Shown: piece after piece, positions 32,412-43,564 of the stretch | Position numbering within the stretch: position 1 is the first letter of the stretch | Layout: each line of letters begins with the position of its first letter | Source: Adiantum capillus-veneris | Taxonomy: Eukaryota > Streptophyta > Polypodiopsida > Polypodiales > Pteridaceae | DNA length: 64,000 nt | NCBI GenBank assembly: GCA_014529385.2 | Contig: CM043966.1 | Coordinates: 44,772,537 to 44,836,536 of the forward strand | Direction of reading: 5' to 3' | The notes under the pieces: generated by a model | The model's input: only the letters and a program-made list of their open reading frames with translations | What the model was told of the DNA's origin: nothing | Databases searched by the model: none | Position numbers and translations under genes: made by a program

Positions 32412-32499
32412 TGAAGGAGTACGAGCGGAAGCATATGTGTACATACCTGGCGGCCCGACCACTTACCTGGGCGACCACATTGGGCTTTATACCCCAACA
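32412..32499 (-). repeat. Possible very short LTR (88 bp)
   Basis: On the minus strand TGTTGGGGTATAAAGCCC starts at 32499 and the segment ends ...CTCCTTCA at 32412, beside the PBS. It carries a TATA-like word. Beyond 32499 a plus-strand coding remnant begins, so the LTR could be this short, as in terminal-repeat elements in miniature (TRIMs), or simply truncated. No second copy was found. Confidence 0.35.
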
Positions 32500-32525
32500 T
32501 TTTGTAGTCGCACGATGGAGACAGA

Positions 32526-33638
32526 ATGCAGGAGCGTGCGGCAACTTCAACCCCTGAGGGGACTGGCTCTACGGGTGCAGACATATCCTCACAACCAAAA
32601 AATCCTGAAGCTGTTCGGGTAGCTCTAGATGCGACGGGGACAACTCCACTCCCTTTGCCTTGGGAAGCCCAAACCACAAATCCTGCTGATCAGCTCCAGT
32701 TGTGCAAAACGTTTTTGCAATGCATGGTGGATTCCTTGCAATCAGTTTGGCTAGCACCAACAGCTGAGGCATGGGTCACCAAACTTGAATCACAGGTGGC
32801 AGACTTGCAGGCTCGCAATGTGGAGCTGGAGGGCCAAAACACAGCACTGAACAACACAACCCAGTAGCATGCTAGTGAGATGCAAGCTCTGTGAGAGGCT
32901 AATCTTGCACTTGTCTCCTCTATTTAAGATGAGCTTCTTTGCTTGCGAGCACAAAATAGCCTGACAAATTATTTAAAGTCACATCTCGACGATGTGATGA
33001 TCAATTTAAATGAGCTTGATGGACTGGCAGTGGAGATGCAACGGGACCTGCACAATTTTTGGGAGGGCCAAATGAAAAATTGGTGATCTATGTTAACCAA
33101 TGTGGCAGTAACTTAGCATCAAGCACAACAGCTCATGGTGCGCTAGCCTAAGCCACCTACTAATGACAAAGGTAAGAGCAGTGTGCAAGAAGGTTTTGAT
33201 ATTTTTGATTGGGCAAAAGCTACTAAAGAATGTGCTGAAGCTAAAGCCCATGCTCCTCGTTTGTAGTGAGTCATTCAGTGTCTTTGTAAGGAATGGCGTA
33301 GGGTTTATTTTTGGGCGGAGAAACTTGCTCACTCTTTTTCACTCAGTTTCCTGCCTTGTCCACCATTTTGGCCCGCGCTAAACTGATATGTGGCTCGGTA
33401 TTATCCTATCCATACCCCTCTTGCTCCTTTACCCCGGGGCCCTCAGTCTATCTCCTTGCCAACTCAATTTATTCCATGGGAACCTTGGCCAAAGCATCCT
33501 GAGATAGACCTACAGTTGATGGTGGAGGTTTACAGGGCCCATCAGCAAGATTTTTGGGGGTTCGTCTACATTGACATTTCATTGTCACCAGAGCGTGAGG
33601 AGGAGCAACGACTAGAGCCTTCGACACGGAGAGGCTAA
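32526..33638 (+). pseudogene. Broken coiled-coil gene
   Basis: The plus-strand reading across stops and frame changes is continuous in style. A Ser/Thr/Pro-rich start is followed by LESQVADLQARNVELEGQNT and further heptad-like Leu-rich segments (about 32770-33060), a DIFDWAKATKECAEAKA block, and an aromatic/Pro-rich end with RAHQQDFWGFVYIDISLS (33390-33638). The coiled coil with a disordered head resembles gene F (51830-54016) in layout but not obviously in sequence. It could be an accessory ORF of a retroelement or a decayed host gene. Confidence 0.45.
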
Positions 33639-34020
33639 AGCTATGGGTTCGCGCAATCCACCATGTATGCCAAGTGTTACGACATAAGCGACACGCTGTG
33701 GGTCCTGCGGATGTCCAGACTCTGCGGACTAGGACTTCATGTTGCTATGGATAGTTCTTCATGGGATATCATGGGACAGGATGGGGTTTGCACCATTCCT
33801 GATCTACGCTAGAGCAGTGGGTGTATTTGGGGGGTATACTAGTCATTGTGGGGGTGTGTAACAATCAATCAATATATCATTCTCATGTAATCCTGTGTTC
33901 TATTGTGTATCAATGAAGAAGACCGTGTTCTGTTCCTGTGTATTGTCTTCTATTCTGTCTTCTTATACATTGTTCTTCATCTAATGTAAGGAAGCATGAG
34001 GGTATCCATTCCCGTGGTGC
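33639..34020. other. Unassigned spacer before the LINE
   Basis: No coding feature is seen. The plus strand has AATCAATCAATATATCATT and GTATCAATGAAG words of the kind seen at transcript ends, possibly the 3' region of the gene to its left. Confidence 0.3.
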
Positions 34021-34357
34021 TTATTGCTCCACTATGAAGATATAGGCATTACAAAACTCTTGTATAGATAGGTTAGATTGATGGTTTTTTCCAGGAGAAG
34101 ATATTTTTTCTAAATCTTTCAAGAACCCAGTTCCATCTATGGTTGAGGGATACATTGAATCCCATAGGGATACCAAGCAACCTAAAAATTTGACCCTCTG
34201 CAATAGCTTTGCACTGAGATTGTACAATAGTTGCAAGGCAAGATCCTTTAGATATCTTATAACCTATTTTTAAATGGTTGATAATAGAACCACTAGCCAA
34301 GTAGTAGAAGTTAAGGCAAGACCAAAAGCTCTCAACAGATTGTAGATCAATTTTCAC
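34021..34357 (-). pseudogene. LINE RT: catalytic loop and thumb remnant
   Basis: The minus-strand reading just upstream of 34357 gives FFDDTNALVKIDLQSVESFW, where the LINE catalytic box would be F/YADDT. Then come SGSIINHLKIGY and LLGIPMGFNVSLNHRWNWV, typical of the segment after the box. Ala is Phe at the box. About 400 bp of poorly conserved sequence separates it from the main RT part. Confidence 0.65.
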
Positions 34358-34775
34358 TAAAGCATTGGTGTCATCAAAAAACTGTTGTAACCATAATTAA
34401 TTATATTCCTAATGGCTTCCAAAAAATTTTATCCACTACCTACATACTACCTAAAGAGAAGAAAACATTGAAGGGAAAATAAAGGATAAGAGAAACACAA
34501 ATACACCAATGTGCATTCAACCACCTCTCTTTATATGGACACAAAAAATCTTTTGACTTTCCACTTTCACGTTCCTTTTTATTTCCTAAACTCACCCTTC
34601 ACTTATGCACTTAAGATGTTTTGAAAGGATTTTTATTTCTTCTAGATTGGGGGACCCTAATTATAGGATATTTAATGTCAATACCTTTCAATTTCCCTTA
34701 CTGAATGAGATCTTTGACTAGCCATCCCAATGCATCAGAAGAGATAACATAAAGTAAAGGTGACAATGGACAACC

Positions 34776-35486
34776 CTACCTGATGGATTTATGTAGGGGG
34801 AATGCTTCAATCAAAGTACCATTCATTGGGATCCTAGCAGAGGCATTGCCAAATAAAATATGCGCAAACCTGATAAAGAATTTTCCTAGGCCCATGTCAT
34901 GCAAGCTTTGAAGTATGAATTCCCATTCTATCCAATCATATGCCTTATAAAAATCAAATTTAAAGAAGATAAAATATTTCTCTATTTCTTTTACATATTC
35001 CATTACTTCCCAAAGTGAGATGATGGCATCAAGAATGAATCTCCCCTTAATAAAACCCTTTTGCTCTTTCAAGATAAATTGATCCATAAGGGGGCTAAGT
35101 CTTCTAGCTAAAGATAGAGATAAGATCTTGTAGATAGAAGTCAGGCATGTAACTGGCCTCCAGTTTGATAGATCGTCCCTTGAGCCTTTGTTGTGTATTA
35201 ACTTAACAACCCCATCATTAATGGAAGGGGAGAGAGATCCTACAACAAGGGCTTCTTGCCAGACTAGCATCAAGTAAGGTGTCAAAAAAGTTTGGTAAAG
35301 ATAGTAAAATTCATTAGGGACTCCATCAATCCCAAGAATCTTTCCAGGCTTTAATTTTTGAATAGTTTCTCTTATCTCCCATTCTATAATACGTAAATAC
35401 AACATTTTAGCCAAGTGTGCTAGCACTATTTTTTTCTTGACAGAAGTAATCTTTGCTGTGGCATTAGTTATCTCTCTATTCCTCAA
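34776..35486 (-). pseudogene. LINE reverse transcriptase, N-terminal two thirds
   Basis: This 236-residue segment has the LINE RT blocks in order: IQKLKPGKILGIDGVPNEFY, LIHNKGSRDDLSNWRPVTCL, ILSLSLARRLSP, QKGFIKGRFILDAI, FKFDFYKAYDWIEWEF (first catalytic Asp region), and MNGTLIEAFPLHKSIR followed after a stop by GCPLSPLLYV. It is clearly a plant L1-like RT. Confidence 0.85.
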
Positions 35487-36727
35487 GAGGAGAAGAGAGA
35501 AAACACTGGAAAAAAGGACTTGGTAAATTCAACATTTTTCTTTTGGGAGGTGACTTGACAACCATATTTATTGATCAAGTAAGGGATGAGATCCTTGTGT
35601 TTCTTTTTCTTTAACAGGGAGAACATGTGAGTATTAGGTTTGTCAATTTTGCCAACCCAGAAATTGCTTGGTTCAAGCAAGGGCACCGTGGGCCTCTAGA
35701 AGCTCTTCCCTCCTAACTTGGTCCTTCAAATTACTCAGGTCAAGGAAACTAGTCAACATGGGAATTAGCCTCAAGAAAAGAGATTTTCTTGCCTACCATC
35801 ACCCTTCTGTTAGATCTAATTTCCTTATCTTTTTTTTTTTGAAGACAATTAAAGCTACTGAGTTTTCTTGTAAATGAATTCTTACAAAGAGAAAATGCAC
35901 TTTTAAAAATTGTCTAAATTTTAGCTTTCATTGAAGCTAGCTTAAAAAACAAAGAACTGTCTAGATGAGGCCAACCTGCTTTGAAGGTATGTTCCCCTTT
36001 ATGAAGTTCAAAAATATGAGTTTTTTGATTAGATAGCAAAAGGGATGGGTCATATTTACAACTCACCAGCTAATGATATTGCAACAGATTTGTAGACATA
36101 TACATTCTATCTAGTATGGCAACTCTATAGCAGCTGCCCTATTGGTTATTTGACCTTGTGAAACTAGAGCTTTCAAAAGTATCCATCATGTAAGACTGTC
36201 TACCAACTCTTCCCAGATTTTCTTCTCCCTGCCTTGAATGAGTTGTCCCAGTGCATTACTACTATCATTCAGATAGGTAACCATGTTGAAGTCACCTATG
36301 ATCGGGAGAAGATTAGTAAGTTCATTAAGTTCTATCTAGATGGATATCCTCTCAGAGATATAATTAGAAGCATATAAGATAATAACAATGTAGTTAAAAG
36401 GTTCCCTTAGATATACACATTAGGAGAGAGCTGGACTCACTGTTGGGCCCTGTAAGAAGTTCCACGTCAGCTTAGAGAGAGAAAATGAAAATGTTAAATT
36501 GTGCATTTTATGTGATACTTTTTTGCACCAACAAAAAGCCAAAATGACATTCTTTGGTAGGTAGCCGCCATCTTTATCATTCTTATCCTTTGTTCTCTTG
36601 TCAAGAATCCAACTAACCATATGACTAATGATTTAAAATGCCAACTTACAAGCGTTCCCTCCAGAAACATAAGCCACAGGAATTGTATCAACTCTAAAAA
36701 TGAGAATATGGCCTTCCCTCCCAAAAC

Positions 36728-37117
36728 TTGAGATATTTCATGAGTTTCGAGTGTCTGTCTATTTCTTTATCAACTCTAGGAATGGAGAATGCTTCTTTTT
36801 TTGATGAAAACACCAATTTGAACTTGCAATCCTCAACCCCTTCATCTTCAACACTTACCCAAAGAAAGAACATACATCATCTTCATGTTGATGTATTGCA
36901 AGAGTACGCACTGTTGCAGAAATGTAGGAGGGAGTCTTTCTTATCTCAACGGAGAAAGAACTTAGAAGGAAAAAAAGGAACATCATTTGGATTTGTGGAC
37001 CGATGGGTCATTTATCCAAAGGATCCTACAAAAAATGCACTACCTCCCTTTGCTAATATCACTACCCTCTTACATTTCACAGGCGATGGCAAGGATGGGC
37101 TAGTTTGGAGACAATGA
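36728..37117 (+). CDS. Hypothetical ORF
   Basis: The frame gives 129 residues; an inner Met at 36782 (MENASFFDENTNLNLQ) may be the better start. The protein is Ser/Thr-rich at first, then basic (KCRRESFLSQRRKNLEGKK), then GFVDRWVIYPKDPTKNALPP. I recognise no domain. It lies between the LINE and the P LTR. A gene fragment or an unclassified transposon ORF are both possible. Confidence 0.3.
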   Translation: MRYFMSFECLSISLSTLGMENASFFDENTNLNLQSSTPSSSTLTQRKNIHHLHVDVLQEYALLQKCRRESFLSQRRKNLEGKKGTSFGFVDRWVIYPKDPTKNALPPFANITTLLHFTGDGKDGLVWRQ

Positions 37118-37474
37118 AAAGTGTACATTTTTTAAAAATTGTTTGAGCGGCACAAAATGTCTCTATATTAGTCATTTTGAGAAGTACATCATGGTTTGCA
37201 TGGCATCAAAGCTCATTGCATGCACAATGTATGTGACCTAGCTTCCGGTGGAAGCAATTAAGTGAAGTTTATTTGAGAGGAACTCCTTGAAAAATGTTGT
37301 TTTCTCCTTGCGTCTTGGAATCTGAGAAGAAGAAAGAGTTAGATTCTATGTCTCAATGTATTAAAGACAATCAAATTTCATCCATTTAGTAAGCACATTT
37401 CTATTGTTGAAACTAAATGCGTACAATCCCGTAAAAGTGGAAGTTCTTCACATGTAAGATCTATCCTGAGCTGT
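37118..37474. other. Flank of element P, nothing recognised
   Basis: AT-rich sequence without a supported feature. No target duplication can be checked because the 3' LTR of P was not found. Confidence 0.4.
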
Positions 37475-38395
37475 TGTTAGCAGCAAGCTAACACGGACAC
37501 CATTTTTCGAAGTTCTCTTTGTAAAACATTTATTATTTTAATAAATCGAGAATATTGTAACTTTTGTTTTCTCGGATAAACTTTGTAATTAATGATCCGG
37601 GGCTACAAGCTTCGAGATTGAATCAGCCAATCATCACCTAGCTTTGGTAGAACTTCAGATTATTAGTTTTGACCACCCAAAAACCTTGGCTAAGGTATAA
37701 AAGCCAATTTTTGTAAGTTTTTTACAAGTTTTTGGATAAGAAATACACAGCGTGAGCTAACGACGCTCACTTCTCTCTTTCTCGTGCTTCCTACTCCCTC
37801 TCCGGTTGTCACATTGCGATTGCTTTTGTTGCATTGCAACCGTAGGTAAGAGCTCTACGCATTGACGTAAGTCATTCACAGTATTTCGTAGCTTTTAGCG
37901 TCACCAACCCGTGGCCTAATTTCATCATAACTAGGAATTTACACTTTTAAATAAAAAACTAAGCATAGGCAGGGTATTGGGGCATCATTGCTAAGCATTT
38001 AAATGTATTCTGGGTCGAAAACGACTAGGTCAAAAATCCACTCTTGTTAATAATTGCGATTTTAGAACTTGACCTAAAGTGGGGTTTGAGACCATAGGAA
38101 TGTGTGCGTAGGTCTTATAAACTTGTCCGAGAAGTTTCGTTACGTTTGGATATCATTTGGTGCTGTAACGGATGTGATTTGCTTGTCGATGAGCGATTGA
38201 CTTTTGGTGATTTTAGTCACTTGAGTGTAGCTTGAGTTAGATACGAGTTGTTAGTTGTTTTCTGAGAGATTGATAATCTCTTGTAGCCTCTATGCACTAG
38301 TCAAGTCAGCTTCGTGCCATGGTTTGACAAATTAATCGTGGTTCTCGCTAATACTGCAATAAGATAGGATGGTGAGGTTAGACATGCGTCCCACA
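37475..38395 (+). repeat. 5' LTR of element P, 921 bp
   Basis: It begins with a 7-bp-arm hairpin (TGTTAGC, AGCAA, GCTAACA) at 37475-37493 and ends GCGTCCCACA at 38395, directly before the PBS. A TATA box (GGTATAAAAGCC) lies near 37695. From there to the end it is close to the B LTR (12009-12700), while the promoter half is unrelated to that of B. Confidence 0.85.
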
Positions 38396-38415
38396 TTTGG
38401 TGTCACTATCGGGGA
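38396..38415 (+). other. Primer binding site of element P
   Basis: TTTGGTGTCACTATCGGGGA is a diverged Asp-type PBS at the expected place after the LTR. Confidence 0.7.
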
Positions 38416-40373
38416 GCTAAGAGACCTAAACTAGAGAAAAACACGAGCGTCTTGTGTAGTTGTCCTTTAACTTCCTCTAGGTTCACCTAGAGTTTAAAAC
38501 GTTCTTTTTAGAAATCGCATAGCTTAAGATTGTCGTCTTTTGCTGTGTAGAGGTAGCTTGGAAGTAATCGTACTTGCCGAGTACCTTTAGCATTGTAGGA
38601 ATGTAGATCTATATTAGGATTTGGAGAATGATTGGTAGAAAAAACAAGTCTTAAGATCAAGGCTCTGAAAAACATAAAAAACACAAGAAAACGAGTGTTT
38701 GTGGACACTTTCCACAACCCATTGTATGAGAATCTAGGAGTAGGGTAAGTAGGATCCAAGGTGGAGTTTAGAACATTGCTCTCTCTGAAAGAATCAAGTG
38801 CGAGTTGCTATTCTAAGTTGCAGAATTTCAGGTCTACGACTAGAAATAGCTCGAAAAGACTCCAATCCACTCAATTTGACTGGAGAGTTAGCCCAAGAGT
38901 TGTCTGAACCAGTGGGTAAGCTCAAAGACACTTCAAGGTAAAAAAATTCAAGAGTTGGCTAAAACTCATATTATTTACTTTTTCTTGATATTTTAGGCCA
39001 AATTAAGTTTTGACTTGATTGGCATAGGCTTAAAATACATCATATAAAGACTTTCCTTGAGAAAATTGCAAAAAAGTGCTCGTTTCAAGCCTAAAGTTAA
39101 TAATTACGATTATTAACTTTTTGCTCTAAACTGACCAATGTTCATACCATTGACTCATTGCATGTGTTCAAACAAATTTTGTAAAGGCCCAAGAGATTTG
39201 GATCACTAAACTGGCAAAAAAGTGGATAAAAACTAAAGTTTGTACCGACTTTTTGAATCTTGAGTATAAATTGGGGGAAAATTTATCCAAAGTTATTGAA
39301 ATTTGATTCATAGGTTTATGTTGATGTGATAAACATGTGTACATGCTCAGTTGACCAAAAAATTACAAATATTTTTCAGAAGTAAATAATCGCAACTATT
39401 TACATCTGCCCTATTTTTCAACTTTTTGGACCAAGTCTGCATACCACTAGTTTCACCATGTTGTAATAAGCCCACAAACCAAATTTGGTAAGATTTGGAC
39501 CACTGGAGTGAAAGTTGTGACTAAAATTGCAAAGTTAGTCTGTGGACAGATAATTGATGACCATTTGACAAAAAATTGTCCAAACTTGATGAAAATTGGC
39601 TAGTGACCTTAACTTAAGGTGCTTAACAGATCTGTGTCAAAGTTGGGGCAAAAACGTACAAAAATCTAGCTAGAGTAAATAATCGCGATTATTTAACTCT
39701 CCTTCAAAACTTTTGATGATTTTACAAATTTGAGTGCATCACAAGGTCAAGCATATCAAGTAGACCTCACAAACCAATTTTGGTGAAATTTGGATCCCAA
39801 AAGTGAGACTTAAGCCAGATTCTTAAAAATAGAGTCTGCAGGCACCAAACAGTTGATAAACTTGATCAGATTTTGTCCAAACTTGTTGAAACTTATCCAG
39901 GGACTCTAACAAGTTGTATACTTGCTAAACCTATAAAAAAAGTACAAAAAACTGACAAAAGTAAATACTTCTGCTATCTAGAGACATCAAATTTTCTTTT
40001 GAACTTATACAGTGATAAACCAACATAATATAAAGCTACAGAGTAATTTTGGGTTCAATCGGATCAAAATTGATACATGTACACTTAGTTTTCAGGTTGC
40101 AGATCAAACCTTTGATTTTTGCTAAAGTCAAATTTGAAAGTCAAATTTTGACTGTCATAGCTTGAATTGAAGTGATACACACAGACTAATAACGAGAATA
40201 GCAAAAACTCTACTGTCTTTATAGAAGAATAGCTAACTTGATCCAATTTGTACAGGAATTAGGTTGCAGACAAGGAATCAATGGCTTGACAGAAAGTTAC
40301 AATTGAATCAAGTGGAAATTGACGACAAGTCAATCCAAAGGTGAGTACTCTATCCAGGGCTTCATAAGTCTAT
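38416..40373 (+). other. Element P: leader with palindrome array
   Basis: This 1.96-kb untranslated leader is collinear with that of B. Near-palindromes start at 39096, 39382 and 39675, with a decayed fourth at about 39958; spacing is 286, 293 and 283 bp. A donor-like AGGTGAGTACTC lies at about 40339-40350, 25-35 bp before the gag ATG. Confidence 0.8.
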
Positions 40374-42190
40374 ATGAACCTTACATCTGGTCGTGTACTA
40401 GGAAATTAGGTCATACTCGGAGAAACCTCCAGTAGAGTATCTACCGAAGAAAGCGTGAATTAAGGCAAGTCCTTGCGCACAATTCCTGAATAAGTCTCAG
40501 ACACTTTTTCAGATTCAACATCCGAAATGTCTTCTTACTCGACTCACTCGGAAATCGGAACGACAATGAGCTATAAACATATACTATCTTTTTACAAGAC
40601 TAACTGTCATGGAGCCCAGGTTTACTTGGACCCTAACGAGGAGTATGCTATTCACATTGATGACCATGGTATTGAGTTCGAAGAAGAGGTTAGGGCAAAC
40701 AAACAAGGATCGAAACGGAACTCAGTATTTACAGGTCAAAAACCCTAACGTGATAGACAAATGGGGGTTTAGAAGTAAACACCATAATCCCAGATATGTC
40801 AGCAAAAGAAGGGCCACCAACTTTAGAATTTGAGGGATATGATCAAGAAGACTTGAAGCCTTTGAAAGAGCTTAGTACGAATAATCCTAGGATTGGAGTC
40901 TATTGTTGGGAAGATAGAAACATAAAAGATCTTATGTGGACTTCTCATGCCAAACTAGGACAATTAACGGCCATGAAGATAATCTATATCTTCAAGATCA
41001 AAGATAAGGAATCAACATACCTACCAACCTACCTGTTTAGGGATTGTTATAAAAACAAATTTGTTATGATGACTCCCGAGGAGGTAGAACAAACCAAATA
41101 CCAAGGGTATTCCATCCGGGATTGGATATTGGGGCAAGGACCAGAAACAATTCCAAGGGATGAACACCGTGAGAGATCATCTGAGAGTAATGTGAAGAAA
41201 CTAGAAACCACCTCATCACGTAGAAAACCGGGTGACACTAAGGCCAGTCCAGGGCTACATGAGTCACTATTTCCAACAAACTAGTTTGACGGACTCGGAA
41301 CAGGACCAACTCCCAGAAGACCTGGAGTTGAATCAAATAGACGCGTCAGACCAGCTGATTTTTAGAAATGGGTTAGAAAATACAGTGGATCAGGGGATCT
41401 ATACGACCACTTAGCAAGATTTAAGCAAGTGCTAAGAGCAGAGTATATATTCCATTTCCACACTCAATTCGAGGGGTTTGGAATGACATTAGAAGGAAAA
41501 GCTTTGACATGGTTCTGAAACACGAAGGTCAATCATGGACTTGAACACATTAGCTCAAGGATTTGTAGCTGCTTGTTTCAAAACGGGGATCAAACATAAT
41601 ACAATAGCTCAAATCTACAGCTTTAAACAGAAACATGGTGAGTTTGTTAGGGATTGTGCAACTCAAATGAAACAATACATTGCGAGATGCCCAGAGATGG
41701 AGATACCTGCAGAAGAACGACTTGTATCTTTGTATCTGGAGGGACTGCTAAACAAAGAAGTTCATGCTATACAACCCTAGAAGCGTGTGTGTCTGATGCT
41801 ATTGAACTAGGAGACAATTATGAGATCTTCAATGAAGAAGATGTCCCTAAGGATAAACAAAGCGAGAAGACAGCGTCCATAAAACCAGCACAAGTGGGAA
41901 TGGCTGTTGCGGCACCACTCTGAGCCATAGAAGATATGCTAAAAAGGATGAACGACATGATGAACAATATGAAAAAAACACCTATGAGAGGGCCAGGACA
42001 AGGGATACCTCCACAGGGACAACCAATTAGGCCAAAAAAATGGTGTGAAAGCGAGGGTAAATGGACCAACCATGAGACCCACGAGTGCTACTTTAGACCA
42101 AAGTATGATGGAAATGTTCAGTACGTGCCCATGAGGCCACAAGGACAACCCATGTACAGATATCAGCCTAATATGGCCCAAGCTTAAAGA
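40374..42190 (+). pseudogene. Element P: gag N-terminal and central domains
   Basis: The ATG at 40374 aligns with the gag start of E (14912). Reading across several stops and frame changes gives YLDPNEEYAIHIDDHGIEF (about 40620-40680), KLGQLTAMKIIYIFKIKD (40955-41010), then the gag fold: LAQGFVAACFKTGI, CATQMKQYIARCPEMEIPA and LVSLYLEGLLNKEVHAI (41535-41780), a Met-rich linker and a Pro/Gln-rich segment ending near 42185. It would form the virus-like particle. It is inactive because of stops. Confidence 0.8.
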
Positions 42191-42196
42191 CCACCA

Positions 42197-43564
42197 ATGG
42201 GTATGGAAAGACCTCAACCTGTGTTGGGACAACAACCTCCGTATCCAGGACATAATGCAGTGCTAGTAAAGTACATGCACTCTGAAGGAGTCATAGATGA
42301 ACAAGCACTAGTGTCTGTTACACCCTATGCAGAGCCTAGTCCATCTATAGTAATGGTAGAAGGAGATTGGTATAATCCACATCCACCACCAATGGAAGAA
42401 ACCGTGACTTATTCTCCACTAGAGCTCGTACCAATGTATTATGTAGCTAATCAAGGTGTCAATCCTCCCATGGGAAGACCCATGATGAAGCCTAGAACAG
42501 GAAACTGGCATAACTGCGGTGCTGACGACCATTGGAAAAACAAATGTCCAAAGCCTGACAAAACCCTCAAACCAATTGAAGCCTATTGCATACAATGTTG
42601 CCAAAAGGAAGGACACTTTCCGGAAGATTGCCTGAAAAATCCTTTGAACAAGGGTAAAACGATAGTAGACGTAGTCCAAGTGATACTTAGTAGCTCATCA
42701 GAGAGTGATCCGATTGTTCCAATCAAGGTAATCACTAGAGCCCAGGCAAAGAAAAAGAAACACAACTCCTCTGATGATTCGGAAAATACAAAAGTTTCTT
42801 CTCAAAGAATCAAAAGGAGCAGAAGCAAAAGATATGAGATGAGAAAACAAAAACAACGGGTTGAAATCCAAGAGAAAGCAAAGAAGCTAGCCCATGACAA
42901 GTTGAAAGAAACTGGTAGTAAATTCATGGAAACAACCTTGAAATCTGGAGGATCCATTCTGGTTGATAAAATTTTTGAGCCTATTAATGCCACCTTGGAA
43001 GCCTACCAAGCAAGACTTAAAGCAGGACAGAACATGAAAAATAAATGGAGAAATTATCCATCTCCAGACATAGAAGTAGCTAAGCTGGAAGCTTATCAAA
43101 ATTTGGTAAGAATCACACAAGAAATGCTAGAAAAACAAAAACCCAAGCTTGAAAGTATTGCAAAACCTGAAGAGCTTGTGGTAGGAGTAACGAAAGCAAA
43201 ATCCGAGGTTGTGGTAGAACCCCACCTTGAAACAAACAAGCCAGAGCTTATAGTGCCTGACAACGAAGATGCTTTAGACGGAATTCTATTCGTAGAGGAA
43301 GACTGGCCAGGACACTTATGGGAAAAAGTAAGAGAGATCAATGATGGGAGCCTAACTTTAAAGTCAGCTCCTATAGAGGAAGTATGGTTGGATAACCTAC
43401 CTTCTGATATGAATATGGATGTACAATCCTTGTACGGGGATTGCAGATCAGAAGCTTCAGGAGTGTCGAAACCATTGACATTAAAAACATTACCTTCTTA
43501 CTTGGGAGATAACCAAGATGAATCCATTGTATGCAAGACCACTCAACTAAAAAGAGCTGAATAG
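42197..43564 (+). CDS. Element P: gag C-terminus with two zinc knuckles
   Basis: This is an unbroken 455-residue frame, the longest in the window. Residues 1-105 are Pro-rich; then come NCGADDHWKNKC (CX2CX4HX4C type, with the first Cys shown as HNC) and CIQCCQKEGHFPEDC, two RNA-binding knuckles. A Ser-rich spacer, KVITRAQAKKKKH, a Lys/Arg/Glu-rich likely coiled coil and an acidic C-terminal region with LKSAPIEEVWLDNLP follow. The stop after KRAE at 43562 separates it from the protease; E has the same boundary region, so this stop may be decay or a readthrough site. The Met at 42197 is probably internal to the original gag. Confidence 0.8.
   Translation: MGMERPQPVLGQQPPYPGHNAVLVKYMHSEGVIDEQALVSVTPYAEPSPSIVMVEGDWYNPHPPPMEETVTYSPLELVPMYYVANQGVNPPMGRPMMKPRTGNWHNCGADDHWKNKCPKPDKTLKPIEAYCIQCCQKEGHFPEDCLKNPLNKGKTIVDVVQVILSSSSESDPIVPIKVITRAQAKKKKHNSSDDSENTKVSSQRIKRSRSKRYEMRKQKQRVEIQEKAKKLAHDKLKETGSKFMETTLKSGGSILVDKIFEPINATLEAYQARLKAGQNMKNKWRNYPSPDIEVAKLEAYQNLVRITQEMLEKQKPKLESIAKPEELVVGVTKAKSEVVVEPHLETNKPELIVPDNEDALDGILFVEEDWPGHLWEKVREINDGSLTLKSAPIEEVWLDNLPSDMNMDVQSLYGDCRSEASGVSKPLTLKTLPSYLGDNQDESIVCKTTQLKRAE

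Larger units (their letters stand above)
34021..36724 (-). mobile_element. Degenerate L1-type LINE
   Basis: Read on the minus strand, the order is endonuclease remnants (36724-36100), a charged linker, reverse transcriptase (35486-34776) and RT C-terminal remnants (34357-34021). Endonuclease evidence is LLPIIGDFNMVTYLNDSSNA near 36300 (the GDFN box of APE-like LINE nucleases). There is no poly(A) end at 34020, so the 3' end is lost, and many stops are present. LINEs copy themselves by target-primed reverse transcription; this copy is dead. Confidence 0.8.
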
